Of a DNA stretch of 27,709 nucleotides, positions 12,594 through 21,056 are shown piece by piece (the first letter of the stretch is position 1; each line of letters starts with the position of its first letter). The notes under the pieces were generated by a model. That model was given only the letters and a program-made list of their open reading frames with translations, made no database searches and had not been told where the DNA came from. This DNA is from an uncultured Oscillospiraceae bacterium (lineage in GTDB: Bacteria > Bacillota > Clostridia > Oscillospirales > Oscillospiraceae). The stretch spans positions 1 to 27,709 of the forward strand of contig CAKTOB010000029.1 of the NCBI GenBank assembly GCA_934589525.1, read 5' to 3'. The translations under genes and the position numbers were made by a program.

Positions 12594-13802
12594 ATGATTG
12601 CAAAATCGGATCGGCTGACCCATGTGCATTCGGACATCCGCGGCCCTCTTTATGAGGAGGCCCTGAAAATGCAGGCCGCCGGCACCCCGGTGCTGCGGCT
12701 CAATACGGGAAACCCCGGCAACTTCGGCTTCGGCCTGCCGGAAAGCGTGCGGGAGGCGCTGCTGCGGAATGTGGACAAGGCGGTGCCCTACTGCGATGTC
12801 CGGGGCATGGTAGAAGCCCGGGAGGCCATTCTAAACTATCATAAAAGCCGGGGCCTTCAGGGCATCACCTTGAATGACATCTATATCTGCAACGGTGTCA
12901 GCGAGGCCGTATCCATGCTCATGACCGCTTTGGTGGGCAACGGTGACGAGGTGCTGGTGCCCGCCCCCTGCTACTCTCTTTGGAGCAACAACACCCATTT
13001 GGGCGGCGGCAAGCCCGTATATTACCGCTGCGCTCCGGAGAATCAGTGGAACCCGGACCTTTCCGATATGGAAAAGAAGATCACCCCCAGGACCAAGGCC
13101 ATTCTGGTCATCAACCCCAACAACCCCACCGGTGCCGTATACTCCCGGGAGACCCTGCTGGCCATTGCGGAGCTGGCCCGGAAGCACCATCTGCTTCTGC
13201 TGGCGGACGAGATTTACGACCGGCTGGTCCTTGAAAACCTGCCCAGCGACTCCATTGCCGCCCTGGCCCCGGACCTGCCCTGCGTGACCTTCAACGGCCT
13301 GTCCAAGTCCCACATCATCTGCGGCTTCCGCTGCGGCTGGATGGTATTCTCCGGCCCCCGGCAGGAATTCCGGGAGCTCGAGCAGGGGGTTTCTGCCCTG
13401 GCCTCCATGCGCCTGTGCGGCAACACCCTGACCCAGCTGGTGATCCCCGCCGCCCTACAGGACCGGGACAGCACCCGGGCCATGCTGGTTCCCGGCGGCA
13501 GAATTTACGAGCAGAGCCGTGCCACCGTGGAAGGCTTAAAAGACATCCCCGGGGTGACGTTGGTACCCAACCGGGCGGCCTTCTACCTGTTCCCGGGTCT
13601 TCAGAAAGAATGCTTCGACTTTGAAAGCGACGAAGACTTTGCCATGCGTTTCCTCCACGAAAAGCACATCCTGGTCATTCCCGGCCACGGCTTTGACTGG
13701 TTTGAGGACCTGCGCTTCCGCATTGTCATGCTGCCGGAGCCGGAACGCATCACAAAAGCCATGGAAGAATTGTGCGACTTTCTGGACCATCACAGACGAT
13801 AA
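12594..13802 (+). CDS. alaA: Pyridoxal-phosphate aminotransferase, AlaA-like (glutamate-pyruvate transaminase)
   Basis: A 402-residue class I aminotransferase closely matching E. coli AlaA/AlaC-type alanine transaminases along its length. It interconverts pyruvate plus glutamate and alanine plus 2-oxoglutarate in the cytoplasm. Shared features are the N-terminal SDIRGPLYEEA and LNTGNP blocks, ICNGVSEAV, VPAPCYSLW, NPNNPTGAVYS (174-184), the PLP-phenol Asp205 in LLADEIYD, the Schiff-base Lys238 in FNGLSKSHIICGFRCGW, and the C-terminal FRIVMLP carboxylate-binding Arg. All catalytic residues are present. A CGFR-type active site keeps it in the AlaA group rather than among MalY/PatB lyases. It has its own promoter and terminator and is monocistronic. 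Confidence 0.92.
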   Translation: MIAKSDRLTHVHSDIRGPLYEEALKMQAAGTPVLRLNTGNPGNFGFGLPESVREALLRNVDKAVPYCDVRGMVEAREAILNYHKSRGLQGITLNDIYICNGVSEAVSMLMTALVGNGDEVLVPAPCYSLWSNNTHLGGGKPVYYRCAPENQWNPDLSDMEKKITPRTKAILVINPNNPTGAVYSRETLLAIAELARKHHLLLLADEIYDRLVLENLPSDSIAALAPDLPCVTFNGLSKSHIICGFRCGWMVFSGPRQEFRELEQGVSALASMRLCGNTLTQLVIPAALQDRDSTRAMLVPGGRIYEQSRATVEGLKDIPGVTLVPNRAAFYLFPGLQKECFDFESDEDFAMRFLHEKHILVIPGHGFDWFEDLRFRIVMLPEPERITKAMEELCDFLDHHRR

Positions 13803-13814
13803 ATTTTTGCCCTA

Positions 13815-13846
13815 CAGGGACGGCTTTTCCGCCGTCCCTGATTTTG
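13815..13846 (+). terminator. Terminator after alaA
   Basis: CAGGGACGGC (13815-13824) pairs perfectly with GCCGTCCCTG (13831-13840) around a T-rich loop, followed by ATTTTG. Confidence 0.8.
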
Positions 13847-13909
13847 TCGGAAAATGCCGGGTTTCCCCCTTTGTTTTTTGTGTAAAACCGAGAAAGGTAT
13901 CAAAGATTG

Positions 13910-13938
13910 TTGACAAATGATGAATTTTGAATTAACAT
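13910..13938 (+). promoter_or_regulatory. Promoter of the purine riboswitch/xpt operon
   Basis: Perfect TTGACA (13910-13915) and TAACAT (13933-13938) with a 17-base spacer place the transcript start just ahead of the purine aptamer. Confidence 0.7.
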
Positions 13939-13960
13939 GGTCCTCGTTAAGTGAACAAGA

Positions 13961-14030
13961 AGCCTTTGTAATTTCGGATGTATGGCCCGAGAGTTTCTAC
14001 CGCAGCGCCTGAAGCTGCGACCATTGGTGT
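13961..14030 (+). promoter_or_regulatory. Purine riboswitch, predicted guanine/xanthine class
   Basis: Core blocks of the purine aptamer are present in order: TATGG in loop 2, GAGTTTCTACC (13991-14001, the J2/3 block), a perfect 5-bp P3 stem (GCAGC/GCTGC) with a 7-base loop GCCTGAA, then GACCAT, where the C at the position equivalent to residue 74 predicts guanine rather than adenine binding. The P2 stem is short (TCGG/CCGA) with an enlarged loop, and P1 pairs poorly, so it is somewhat divergent. A terminator and xpt follow directly, which supports the call. Confidence 0.85.
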
Positions 14031-14038
14031 AAAAGAAC

Positions 14039-14094
14039 AAGCGCGTTCCTCTCCCCTTTTTTAAGTGGTTTTGGAAGGCGTTCGCTTATTTTTT
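14039..14094 (+). terminator. Riboswitch-controlled terminator upstream of xpt
   Basis: AAGCG-GTTCC on the left pairs with GGAAG-CGTT-CGCTT on the right to make an imperfect stem with a large loop, ending in TTATTTTTT. It lies between the purine aptamer and the xpt ribosome binding site, as expected for transcriptional control by purine. Confidence 0.75.
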
Positions 14095-14158
14095 ACATCC
14101 GTGGATCATTTTGGTCTGCGGATTTTTCACACAATAAGAGACGAGGAGTGTTTCTACT

Positions 14159-14731
14159 ATGAAAGCAATGGAGCAGAAGATCCTTCAGGAGGGCACGGTC
14201 CTCCCCGGCGGCATTTTGAAGGTTGGCAGTTTTCTCAACCAGCGCATCGATACCGAGTTCCTGCGTCAGATGGGCCAGGAATTTGCCCGGCTGTACAAAG
14301 ACGCCGGGGTCAACAAGATTTTGACCATTGAGTCCTCCGGCATCGCCATCGCCGCGGCGGTAGCAATGGAAATGGGCGTGCCCATGGTATTTGCCAAAAA
14401 GCACAAGTCCAGCAATGTAGACGGCAGCGTCTACTCCACAGTTGTCCACTCCTATACCCACGGAACGGACTACACCATTGTGGTTTCCAGTGACTACCTC
14501 CATGAAAGCGACAGGGTGTTGCTGGTGGACGATTTTCTTGCCAACGGCAAGGCCCTGATCGGTCTGACCGAGCTGGTCCGTCAGGCGGGAGGCACCGTCT
14601 GCGGCGCGGCCATTGCCATTGAAAAGGGTTTCCAGGGCGGCGGAGATGCCCTGCGGGCCGAAGGTGTCCGGGTAGAGTCCCTGGCCATTGTGGAATCCAT
14701 GACCGATGACGGCATCGTCTTCCGGGCCTGA
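14159..14731 (+). CDS. xpt: Xanthine phosphoribosyltransferase
   Basis: A 190-residue protein matching Xpt. It converts xanthine (and more weakly guanine) plus PRPP to the nucleotide in purine salvage. The PRPP-binding loop LLVDDFLANGKA lies at 121-132, the purine-site FLNQRID segment with Asn27 is near the N-terminus, and the ESSGIA and AKKHKS blocks are typical. Length equals the family norm. GAGGAG is ten bases before the ATG. It is the first gene behind a purine riboswitch, exactly as in Bacillus and many Firmicutes. Here the nucleoside ABC importer follows in the same direction, so salvage and uptake are likely co-regulated. Confidence 0.96.
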   Translation: MKAMEQKILQEGTVLPGGILKVGSFLNQRIDTEFLRQMGQEFARLYKDAGVNKILTIESSGIAIAAAVAMEMGVPMVFAKKHKSSNVDGSVYSTVVHSYTHGTDYTIVVSSDYLHESDRVLLVDDFLANGKALIGLTELVRQAGGTVCGAAIAIEKGFQGGGDALRAEGVRVESLAIVESMTDDGIVFRA

Positions 14732-14804
14732 TTTCAGACAGACCCTACCGCTGTTTCTCGCGAAAGCGATAAACATATAATTTTCTTAGGAGGAAAAGAA
14801 AAAA

Positions 14805-16091
14805 ATGAAAAAGTTCCTTTCTCTTGCACTGGTGCTCGTCATGGTGCTGGGCCTGGCTGCCTGCGGCGGCAAGACCGAAGCTCCCGCCACCACCGCTGCC
14901 GCGGCTGACGCTGCTGCCGAGACCACCGCTGCTGAGACCACGGCCGCTGCCGAGACCGAAGCCGGCTCCGCCCTGTCCAACGTGAAGGTTGGCTTCATCT
15001 TCCTGCACGACGACAACTCCACCTATGACCTGAACTTCATCAACGCCGCCAAGGAAGCCATCGCCGCCCTGGGCCTGAGCGAAGAGCAGTACCTGTTCAA
15101 GACCAACATCGAAGAGGGCGAAGCCTGCTACGATGCCGCCTGCGAGCTGGCCGATGCCGGCTGCAACCTGATTTTCGCTGACTCCTTCGGCCACGAGGAC
15201 TACATGATCCAGGCCGCCCAGGAGTTCCCCGAGGTCCAGTTCTGCCACGCCACCGGCACCAAGGCCCACACCCAGGGTCTTGCCAATTTCCACAACGCTT
15301 TCGCCGCCATCTATGAGGGCCGTTTCCTGGCCGGTGTTGCTGCCGGTCTGAAGCTGAACCAGATGATCGAGGAAGGCACCATCACCGCCGAGCAGGCCAA
15401 GATGGGCTACGTCGGCGCTTACACCTACGCCGAGGTGGTTTCCGGCTACACCAGCTTCTACCTGGGCGCCAAGTCCGTGTGCCCCTCCGTGACCATGGAC
15501 GTGACCTTCACCGGCTCCTGGTATGACGAGACCGCCGAGAAGGAAGCCGCCAACAAGCTCATCGGCAACGGCTGCGTGCTGATCAGCCAGCACGCCGACT
15601 CCATGGGCGCCCCCACCGCTTGCGAGACCGCCGGTGTTGTGGACGTTTCCTACAACGGCTCCACCGTGGCTGCCTGCCCCAAGACCTTCCTGATCTCCTC
15701 CCGCATCAACTGGGCTCCCTACTTTGAGCTGATCATCAACGCCGTGGCCAACGGCACCGAGATCCCCGCCGACTGGACCGGCACCATTGAGACCGGCTCC
15801 GTGGTCCTCAGCGAGCTGAACGACGCCGTTGCCGCCCCCGGCACCGCCGAGAAGCTGGAAGAGGTCAAGGCCGGTCTGGAAGACGGCTCCGTCAAGGTCT
15901 TCGACGTCACCACCTTCACCGTGGACGGCAAGGCTGTAGAGTCCTACATGGCTGACGTAGACACCGACGCTGCCTACACCCCGGACACCGAGGTCGTGGA
16001 AGACGGCACTTTCCAGGAATCCACCAAGCGTTCCGCTCCCTACTTCGACCTGAAGATCGACGGCATCAACCTGCTGGATACCGCATTCTAA
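14805..16091 (+). CDS. nupN: BMP/PnrA-family nucleoside-binding lipoprotein of an ABC importer
   Basis: A 428-residue secreted lipoprotein with a hydrophobic signal peptide and lipobox LAAC (Cys20), then a 30-residue Ala/Thr/Glu linker, then the BMP-family purine-nucleoside-binding domain. Characteristic blocks are KVGFIFLHDDNSTYDLNF, CNLIFADSFGHEDYM, FAAIYEGRFLAGVAAG, VGAYTYAEVVSGYTSF and the late SSRINWAPYFELIINAVANG. The family binds guanosine, inosine and similar nucleosides. Codon use is extremely biased (GCC, CTG, AAG), suggesting high expression. It has AGGAGG upstream and no riboswitch of its own. It is followed by two hairpins before the ATPase gene, a common way to keep the binding protein in excess. 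The symbol follows B. subtilis NupNOPQ and marks family, not proven substrate. Confidence 0.9.
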   Translation: MKKFLSLALVLVMVLGLAACGGKTEAPATTAAAADAAAETTAAETTAAAETEAGSALSNVKVGFIFLHDDNSTYDLNFINAAKEAIAALGLSEEQYLFKTNIEEGEACYDAACELADAGCNLIFADSFGHEDYMIQAAQEFPEVQFCHATGTKAHTQGLANFHNAFAAIYEGRFLAGVAAGLKLNQMIEEGTITAEQAKMGYVGAYTYAEVVSGYTSFYLGAKSVCPSVTMDVTFTGSWYDETAEKEAANKLIGNGCVLISQHADSMGAPTACETAGVVDVSYNGSTVAACPKTFLISSRINWAPYFELIINAVANGTEIPADWTGTIETGSVVLSELNDAVAAPGTAEKLEEVKAGLEDGSVKVFDVTTFTVDGKAVESYMADVDTDAAYTPDTEVVEDGTFQESTKRSAPYFDLKIDGINLLDTAF

Positions 16092-16100
16092 ACAATCCTT

Positions 16101-16174
16101 CCAGGGGCCTACCCGGCCCCTGGAAATGCCGCAAAGGGCAGCGCAGTAATTTGATGTGCCGCGTTGCCCTTTGT
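16101..16174 (+). other. Two strong stem-loops between binding protein and ATPase genes
   Basis: CCAGGGGCC/GGCCCCTGG (16101-16123, 9 bp) and a long stem of GCAAAGGGCA-GCGC with GCG-TTGCCCTTTGT (16131-16174) follow the nupN-like stop codon. Neither has a T-run, so they are more likely 3' stabilisers or partial attenuators than terminators. They would give more binding-protein mRNA than transporter mRNA. Confidence 0.7.
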
Positions 16175-16252
16175 GTCATTTCCCCGTAATTGACCCCCCG
16201 GAGACGGCGAAAGCCCACACCGGATTCCCGAAACTTTGAAGGAGTGATCTTT

Positions 16253-17791
16253 TTGGAAGAAACACGTGCCGCGGTGCAAATGCGGAACATTACCAAACGG
16301 TTCGGCACCAAGGTGGCCAACGACCGGGTCTGGTTGGACATTTATAAGGGCGAGATTCTGGCCCTGCTGGGTGAAAACGGCAGCGGCAAAACCACCCTGA
16401 TGAATATGCTGGCGGGCATCTACTTCCCCGACGAGGGCCAGATTTTCGTGGACGGCAAGGAAACGGTGATCCGTTCCCCCAAAGATGCCTTTGCCCTGGG
16501 CATCGGCATGATCCACCAGCACTTCAAGCTGGTAGACGTGCTCACCGCCGCGGAGAACATCGTTCTGGGCCTGAAGGAGCCCGGGCGGCTGGATATGAAC
16601 AAGGTCACCAAAAAGGTTCAGGAAATCTGCGACACCTACGGCTTTGACGTAGACCCCAACCAGAAGATCTACAACATGTCCGTCTCCCAGAAGCAGACCG
16701 TGGAGATCGTGAAGGTCCTCTACCGGGGGGCCGACATTCTGATTCTGGACGAGCCCACCGCCGTACTGACCCCCCAGGAGACGGAAAAGCTCTTCGCCGT
16801 CCTGCGGAACATGCGGGATGCGGGAAAGGCCATCGTCATCATCACCCACAAAATGCACGAGGTGGAAGACCTTTCCGACCGGGTGGCCGTGCTGCGGCAG
16901 GGCCAGTTTGTAGGCGACATGCTGACCAAGAACACCAACGCCCAGGAAATGACCAACATGATGGTGGGTCGGCCTGTAACACTGAACATTGACCGGCCCG
17001 CTCCCGTTGACCCCAAGCCCCGGATCGTGGTGGAGCACCTGACCGTCCGGGACCAGGAGGGAAGCCTGAAGCTTGATGACGTGTCCTTTACCGCCAATTC
17101 CGGGGAGATCCTGGGCATTGCCGGTATCTCCGGCTGTGGCCAGAAAGAGCTGCTGGAGGCCATTGCGGGCCTGCAGCCCACGGAAAAGGGCTCCATCCGC
17201 TATATTGAAGACGACGGCACCCCGGAAGAGCTCATTGGCAAAGACCCCACGGCCATTTCCGGCATGGGCGTTTCCCTGTCCTTTGTGCCGGAGGACCGGC
17301 TGGGCATGGGCCTGGTAGGCTCCATGGATCTGACCGACAACATGATGCTCCGGTCCTTCCGGAAGGGCCGTTCCTGGTTTACCAACCGCCGGGAGCCTAA
17401 GAAACTGGCGGAGAAGGTGGCGAAGGACCTGGAGGTCAATACCCCCGGTGTGTCCACCCCCGTCCGGCTGCTCTCCGGCGGCAATGTGCAGAAGGTGCTG
17501 GTGGGCCGGGAAATTGCCGCCGCCCCCACGGTGCTGCTGACGGCCTATGCCGTCCGTGGTCTGGACATCAACGCCTCCTATACCATCTATGACCTGATCA
17601 ACCAGCAGAAAAAGGCCGGTGTGGCCGTGGTCTTCGTGGGCGAAGACCTGGACGTGCTGCTGGAACTGTGCGACCGGATTCTGGTACTCTGCGGCGGCAA
17701 GGTCAGCGGCATCGTAGAAAAGCCCGATTCCTCCCAGAAGCCGGAGGTGGGCATGATGATGACTCGGTTGGGAGGAAAAAAGAATGGCTAA
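16253..17791 (+). CDS. nupO: Nucleoside ABC importer ATPase, two fused nucleotide-binding domains
   Basis: A 512-residue tandem ATPase of the sugar/nucleoside (RbsA/YufO) type. The first half is canonical: Walker A GENGSGKTT (40-48), signature MSVSQKQ (142-148), Walker B ILILDEPT and H-loop His199. The second half is degenerate as usual for this group: GISGCGQKEL replaces Walker A (291-300), the signature LLSGGNVQK is kept (406-414), and TVLLTAYAVRGLDI replaces Walker B. It powers uptake with the two permeases that follow. The start is TTG 16253 with AAGGAG eight bases upstream; upstream in-frame codons lie in the intergenic hairpin region and read as low-quality sequence. It overlaps the next gene by eight bases. 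Confidence 0.93.
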   Translation: MEETRAAVQMRNITKRFGTKVANDRVWLDIYKGEILALLGENGSGKTTLMNMLAGIYFPDEGQIFVDGKETVIRSPKDAFALGIGMIHQHFKLVDVLTAAENIVLGLKEPGRLDMNKVTKKVQEICDTYGFDVDPNQKIYNMSVSQKQTVEIVKVLYRGADILILDEPTAVLTPQETEKLFAVLRNMRDAGKAIVIITHKMHEVEDLSDRVAVLRQGQFVGDMLTKNTNAQEMTNMMVGRPVTLNIDRPAPVDPKPRIVVEHLTVRDQEGSLKLDDVSFTANSGEILGIAGISGCGQKELLEAIAGLQPTEKGSIRYIEDDGTPEELIGKDPTAISGMGVSLSFVPEDRLGMGLVGSMDLTDNMMLRSFRKGRSWFTNRREPKKLAEKVAKDLEVNTPGVSTPVRLLSGGNVQKVLVGREIAAAPTVLLTAYAVRGLDINASYTIYDLINQQKKAGVAVVFVGEDLDVLLELCDRILVLCGGKVSGIVEKPDSSQKPEVGMMMTRLGGKKNG

Positions 17792-18881
17792 ACGATCTTC
17801 CGTCCTGCACATTTCCAAGCGGGACAATCTGCCCTGGTACAAAACCTGGGCCATCCGCGGGGCGGCCATTTTGCTGGCTGCCGTGGTCTGCGGCGTTGTC
17901 ACCGCGGGCCTCACAGGCCAGAACCCTCTGGCGGTTTACAAGACCATGTTTGACGGAGCCTTCGGCACCAAGCGGAAAATGTGGATCCTGGGCCAGAATC
18001 TGGCGATTCTCTTGGTAGTGTCTCTGGCAGTGACCCCGGCCTTTAAGATGCGCTTCTGGAACGTCGGCGGCGAGGGCCAGATCCTCATTGGCGGTCTTGC
18101 CACGGCAGCCTGCATGATTCTCTTGGGGGACAAAATGCCGAACTGGGCCTTGATTCTTTTAATGGTTCTGGCCTCTGTGGCAGCCGGTGCCCTCTGGGGT
18201 GCCATCCCCGCCATCTGCAAGGCCCGGTGGAACACCAACGAGACCCTCTTCACCCTGATGATGAACTATGTGGCAACCCAATTGGTTGCCTACTACGTCA
18301 TCCTCTGGGAAGTGCCCAAGGGGGCCGGTAAAATCGGCATCATCAACCAGTCCACCCAGGCCGGTTGGCTGCCCCAGATCGGCAGCTATAAGTACCTTTT
18401 GAACATATTGGTTGCTGGGGTGCTGACGGTCATGATGTACTTCTATCTCACCCGCTCCAAGCAGGGCTATGAGATCGCCGTGGTGGGCGAAAGCGAGCGC
18501 ACCGCCCGGTATGTGGGCATTCCCGTGGGCAAGGTCATCGTCCGGACCATGATGATCTCCGGCGGCATCTGCGGTCTGGCTGGATTGCTGCTTGTGGGCG
18601 GCACCGCCCACACCATCACCACCTCCATCGCCGGAGGCCGGGGCTTTACCGCCGTTATGGTGGCCTGGCTTGCCAAGTTCAACCCCTTCTCCATGATTTT
18701 CACCAGCTTCCTGCTGGTGTTCCTGGACCGGGGAGCCCAGGAGATTTCCACTATCTACGCCCTGAACCACTCCTTCAGCGACATTCTCACCGGCATCATC
18801 CTGTTCTTCATCATCGGCAGTGAGTTCTTCATCAGCTACAAGCTGAATTTCCTCAAAAACACCAGGAAGGAGCAAGCCTAA
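17784..18881 (+). CDS. nupP: Nucleoside ABC importer permease (NupP-like)
   Basis: A 365-residue permease of the BPD_transp_2 family (RbsC/YufP type) with about eight hydrophobic segments. Typical blocks are AVTPAFKMRFWNVGGEGQILIGGLA, ALWGAIPAICKARWNTNETLFTLMMNYVA and VGESERTARYVGIPVGK, the latter being the cytoplasmic coupling loop. The start overlaps the end of the ATPase gene by eight bases, with GGGAGG inside the ATPase gene as ribosome binding site. The stop is immediately adjacent to the next start (TAAATG), so ATPase and both permeases are tightly coupled. Confidence 0.92.
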   Translation: MAKRSSVLHISKRDNLPWYKTWAIRGAAILLAAVVCGVVTAGLTGQNPLAVYKTMFDGAFGTKRKMWILGQNLAILLVVSLAVTPAFKMRFWNVGGEGQILIGGLATAACMILLGDKMPNWALILLMVLASVAAGALWGAIPAICKARWNTNETLFTLMMNYVATQLVAYYVILWEVPKGAGKIGIINQSTQAGWLPQIGSYKYLLNILVAGVLTVMMYFYLTRSKQGYEIAVVGESERTARYVGIPVGKVIVRTMMISGGICGLAGLLLVGGTAHTITTSIAGGRGFTAVMVAWLAKFNPFSMIFTSFLLVFLDRGAQEISTIYALNHSFSDILTGIILFFIIGSEFFISYKLNFLKNTRKEQA

Positions 18882-19865
18882 ATGTTTGATTTTGTTTCCT
18901 TTTTCCCCAGAGCGGTCATGCAGGGCATTCCCCTTCTCTTCGGTGCCACCGGTGAGACCCTGACGGAGAAATCCGGCAACCTGAACCTGGGCATCCCCGG
19001 CGTGATGTACGTCGGCGGCATCTGCGGTGTCATTGGAGCTTTCTTCTATGAGCAGAGCGGCCAGATGGTGCCGGTTCTGGCGGTGCTGATCCCCCTGCTG
19101 TGCTCTCTGGTGGGTTCTCTGCTGATGGGCCTTCTCTACTGCTTCCTCACCGTGACCCTGCGGGCCAACCAGAACGTGACGGGCCTTGCCATGACCACCT
19201 TCGGCGTGGGCTTCGGCAACTTCTTCGGCGGCTCCCTCATCAAGCTGACCAACGCAGAAGTGCCCTCCATTGCCCTGTCCGCCACCTCCGAGTATTTCCG
19301 GAAGGCCCTGCCCTTTGCGGAGAAAACCGGGGTCTTCGGAAAGCTGTTTTTAAGCTACGGCTTCCTGGCCTACACCGCCATCATCATTGCCCTGGTCACC
19401 TCCTACGTGCTGAAAAAGACCCGGGTGGGTCTGCAGCTCCGGGCCGTGGGTGAAAGCCCCGCCACCGCCGATGCCGCGGGCATTGACATCTCCCGGTACA
19501 AGTACAAAGCCACCTGCATCGGCAGCATGATCGCAGGTCTGGGCGGACTGTACTACGTCATGGACTACGCCTGCGGTGTCTGGTCCAACAACGCCTTCGG
19601 TGACCGTGGGTGGCTTGCCATCGCCCTGGTGATCTTCACCATCTGGCGGCCCAACGTGGGCATTTTCAGCTCCATCCTCTTTGGCGGATTGTACATCCTC
19701 TACCTGTTCCTGCCCACGGGTACGAATCTTGCGGTAAAGGAGCTGTACAAAATGCTCCCCTACATCGTGACCATCATCGTCCTGGTTCTCAGCTCCATGC
19801 GCAACAAGCGGGAGAACCAGCCCCCCGAAAGCCTGGGCATCCCCTACTTCCGGGAAGACCGATAA
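18882..19865 (+). CDS. nupQ: Nucleoside ABC importer permease (NupQ-like)
   Basis: A 327-residue permease of the same BPD_transp_2 family (YufQ type). Signatures include GATGETLTEKSGNLNLGIPGVM at residues 21-42, LRANQNVTGLAMTTFG and the coupling loop VGESPATADAAGIDISRYK. It pairs with the preceding permease to form the heterodimeric pore. It starts directly at the previous stop, with AAGGAG about eleven bases upstream. It is the last gene of the guanine-responsive operon and is closed by a strong terminator. Confidence 0.93.
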   Translation: MFDFVSFFPRAVMQGIPLLFGATGETLTEKSGNLNLGIPGVMYVGGICGVIGAFFYEQSGQMVPVLAVLIPLLCSLVGSLLMGLLYCFLTVTLRANQNVTGLAMTTFGVGFGNFFGGSLIKLTNAEVPSIALSATSEYFRKALPFAEKTGVFGKLFLSYGFLAYTAIIIALVTSYVLKKTRVGLQLRAVGESPATADAAGIDISRYKYKATCIGSMIAGLGGLYYVMDYACGVWSNNAFGDRGWLAIALVIFTIWRPNVGIFSSILFGGLYILYLFLPTGTNLAVKELYKMLPYIVTIIVLVLSSMRNKRENQPPESLGIPYFREDR

Positions 19866-19874
19866 AAAAACATT

Positions 19875-19907
19875 TTGGCACCGTGAACCTTCACGGTGCC
19901 AATTTTT
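19875..19907 (+). terminator. Terminator of the purine uptake operon
   Basis: TTGGCACCGTGAA (19875-19887) pairs perfectly with TTCACGGTGCCAA (19890-19902), then TTTTT. The preceding A-run lets it also serve the leftward gene ending at 19906 only in part, since that gene's stop lies inside the T-run. Confidence 0.92.
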
Positions 19908-21000
19908 ATACTTTTGCCGCCTGATGGAGCTTATACAAAAGGTTCGCCGCCGTCTCCCGGGTGAGGGTGCCCTCTTCCGGCAGGGGGAAGTCTGAATCCG
20001 TCAGCAGCTTCACCGCATCCTCCCCCTCCAGGTCCAGACAGGCGCACAGCAGGGCGGCGGCCTCCTGGGTGGATACCGGGGCCAGGGGGTCAAAATCCCC
20101 CTGCCACACCGTTCCGGCGGTGAGGCCCGACCGGAGGGCCGCCGCGGCATAGGGCCGGAGCCATTGGGGCAGATTGGTGCGGATCTCCGCTGATGGCTGC
20201 TCTACGGGGATGGACAAGGTTTTCACAACCATTGTTAAAAACTCTCCCCGGTTCACCGTCTTCTCCGGCCCAAAATAGGCGCTGCCCGCCAGGGTCTCCC
20301 CGGCGAAGATGCCGGTGGAGCGCATCCATTCCGCCGTAAACCGGCAGGAGGTGTCCACAGTGTCCTCATAGTTTGGTGCGTTGGTGGTCTTTAAAATGGT
20401 CACGGTGACGGTTGCCTCCCGGGATACCTTGCCCTGGGGGTCTGTGGCGGTATAGGTGAAGGAATCCACCCCCACCTTGTTTTTAGAGGGCGTATAGGTG
20501 AAGCCCCCCTCCGCAATGGTCACGGTGCCCCGCCGGGGCTGGCGGATAATGGCGAAGGTCAGCGCCTCCCCTTCCGGGTCTTTGGCACGGAAGGCCCCGT
20601 TGACCGGCAAATTCCGATAGGTCTCCAAAGCGGAATCCTCCGCCACGGGGACTTTGTTTTCCTTGCCCCGGATGCCCAGGCACATGGTGGTCTCCGGCTC
20701 CAGGGTGCCGTTTTTTACCGGGAAATAGCCCACACTGGCAACGCCGTCTTCTTCCGTCCAGTTAGGAGTGAACCGGAGTTGTGACAGCTGCTCCTGGGTC
20801 AGGGCATCCCCCGGCCGCAGGCGGCGTGTTCCCAGGGTCAGGGTGCCGTTTTCCGGCACCTGCCGCAGGAATACGGCGGTGTCCTCTCCAAAATCCTCCT
20901 GGGAAAAGCAGTAAACGCCGCCGCTTTCCACCTCCGCCGCCATGGCGCTCATGGGCAGGGCCAGCAGCAGCAGGCAGCACAAACAAATACGCAGTTTCAT
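19906..21000 (-). CDS. Secreted protein with cadherin/Ig-like and S-layer homology domains
   Basis: A 364-residue exported protein. The signal peptide is MKLRICLCCLLLLALPMSA-MAA. Residues 25-110 resemble the FTP-type segment of cadherin-like repeats (GDALTQEQLSQLRFTPNW). Residues 114-202 form a clear Ig/cadherin-like Big_9 domain (DPEGEALTFAI, TYTPSKNKVGVDSFTYTATDPQG). From 220 on there are SLH-like modules: WMRSTGIFAGETL...YFGPEKTVNRGEFLTMVVKTL, then a second weaker copy. SLH modules bind pyruvylated secondary wall polymers, so it is probably wall-anchored. The start at 21000 has GGAGG nearby, and that site lies in a stem-loop. It is the last gene of the leftward glycan operon, 56 bases after the GT-C gene. 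Confidence 0.82.
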   Translation of the reverse strand: MKLRICLCCLLLLALPMSAMAAEVESGGVYCFSQEDFGEDTAVFLRQVPENGTLTLGTRRLRPGDALTQEQLSQLRFTPNWTEEDGVASVGYFPVKNGTLEPETTMCLGIRGKENKVPVAEDSALETYRNLPVNGAFRAKDPEGEALTFAIIRQPRRGTVTIAEGGFTYTPSKNKVGVDSFTYTATDPQGKVSREATVTVTILKTTNAPNYEDTVDTSCRFTAEWMRSTGIFAGETLAGSAYFGPEKTVNRGEFLTMVVKTLSIPVEQPSAEIRTNLPQWLRPYAAAALRSGLTAGTVWQGDFDPLAPVSTQEAAALLCACLDLEGEDAVKLLTDSDFPLPEEGTLTRETAANLLYKLHQAAKV

Positions 21001-21007
21001 AACAAAA

Positions 21008-21052
21008 CCTCCAGAAATTGAATTTCCGGAGGTAGTGTTTGCCAGTTCTGGC
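21008..21052 (-). promoter_or_regulatory. Hairpin sequestering the ribosome binding site of the SLH-protein gene
   Basis: In the minus-strand transcript CCTCC (from 21028-21032) and GGAGG (from 21008-21012) close a 25-base stem-loop whose inner arms GAAATT/AATTTC also pair. GGAGG is the ribosome binding site of the SLH gene. A second hairpin, TGCCA-GAAC-TGGCA (21039-21052), lies just upstream. The first is followed by TTTTG and could also act as a weak terminator. Confidence 0.6.
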
Positions 21053-21056
21053 ATGA

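Noticed and set aside
14745..15593. Gly/Leu/Ala-rich leftward frame opposite the BMP lipoprotein gene
   Set aside because: It arises from the strongly biased GCC/CTG codons of the lipoprotein gene. There is no ribosome site or family match.
16101..16174. Terminator separating the nucleoside-binding lipoprotein from its transporter genes
   Set aside because: The two stems are strong but lack T-runs, so they are listed as stabilising or attenuating hairpins instead.
17100..17791. Inactivating decay of the second ATPase domain
   Set aside because: Loss of Walker A and Walker B residues in the second half is normal for this family of fused nucleoside/sugar ATPases and is not a sign of a pseudogene.
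16109..17914. 600-codon leftward reading frame opposite the nucleoside ABC ATPase gene
   Set aside because: The plus strand encodes an unmistakable ATPase. The leftward frame has no start signal and a composition expected for an antisense shadow.
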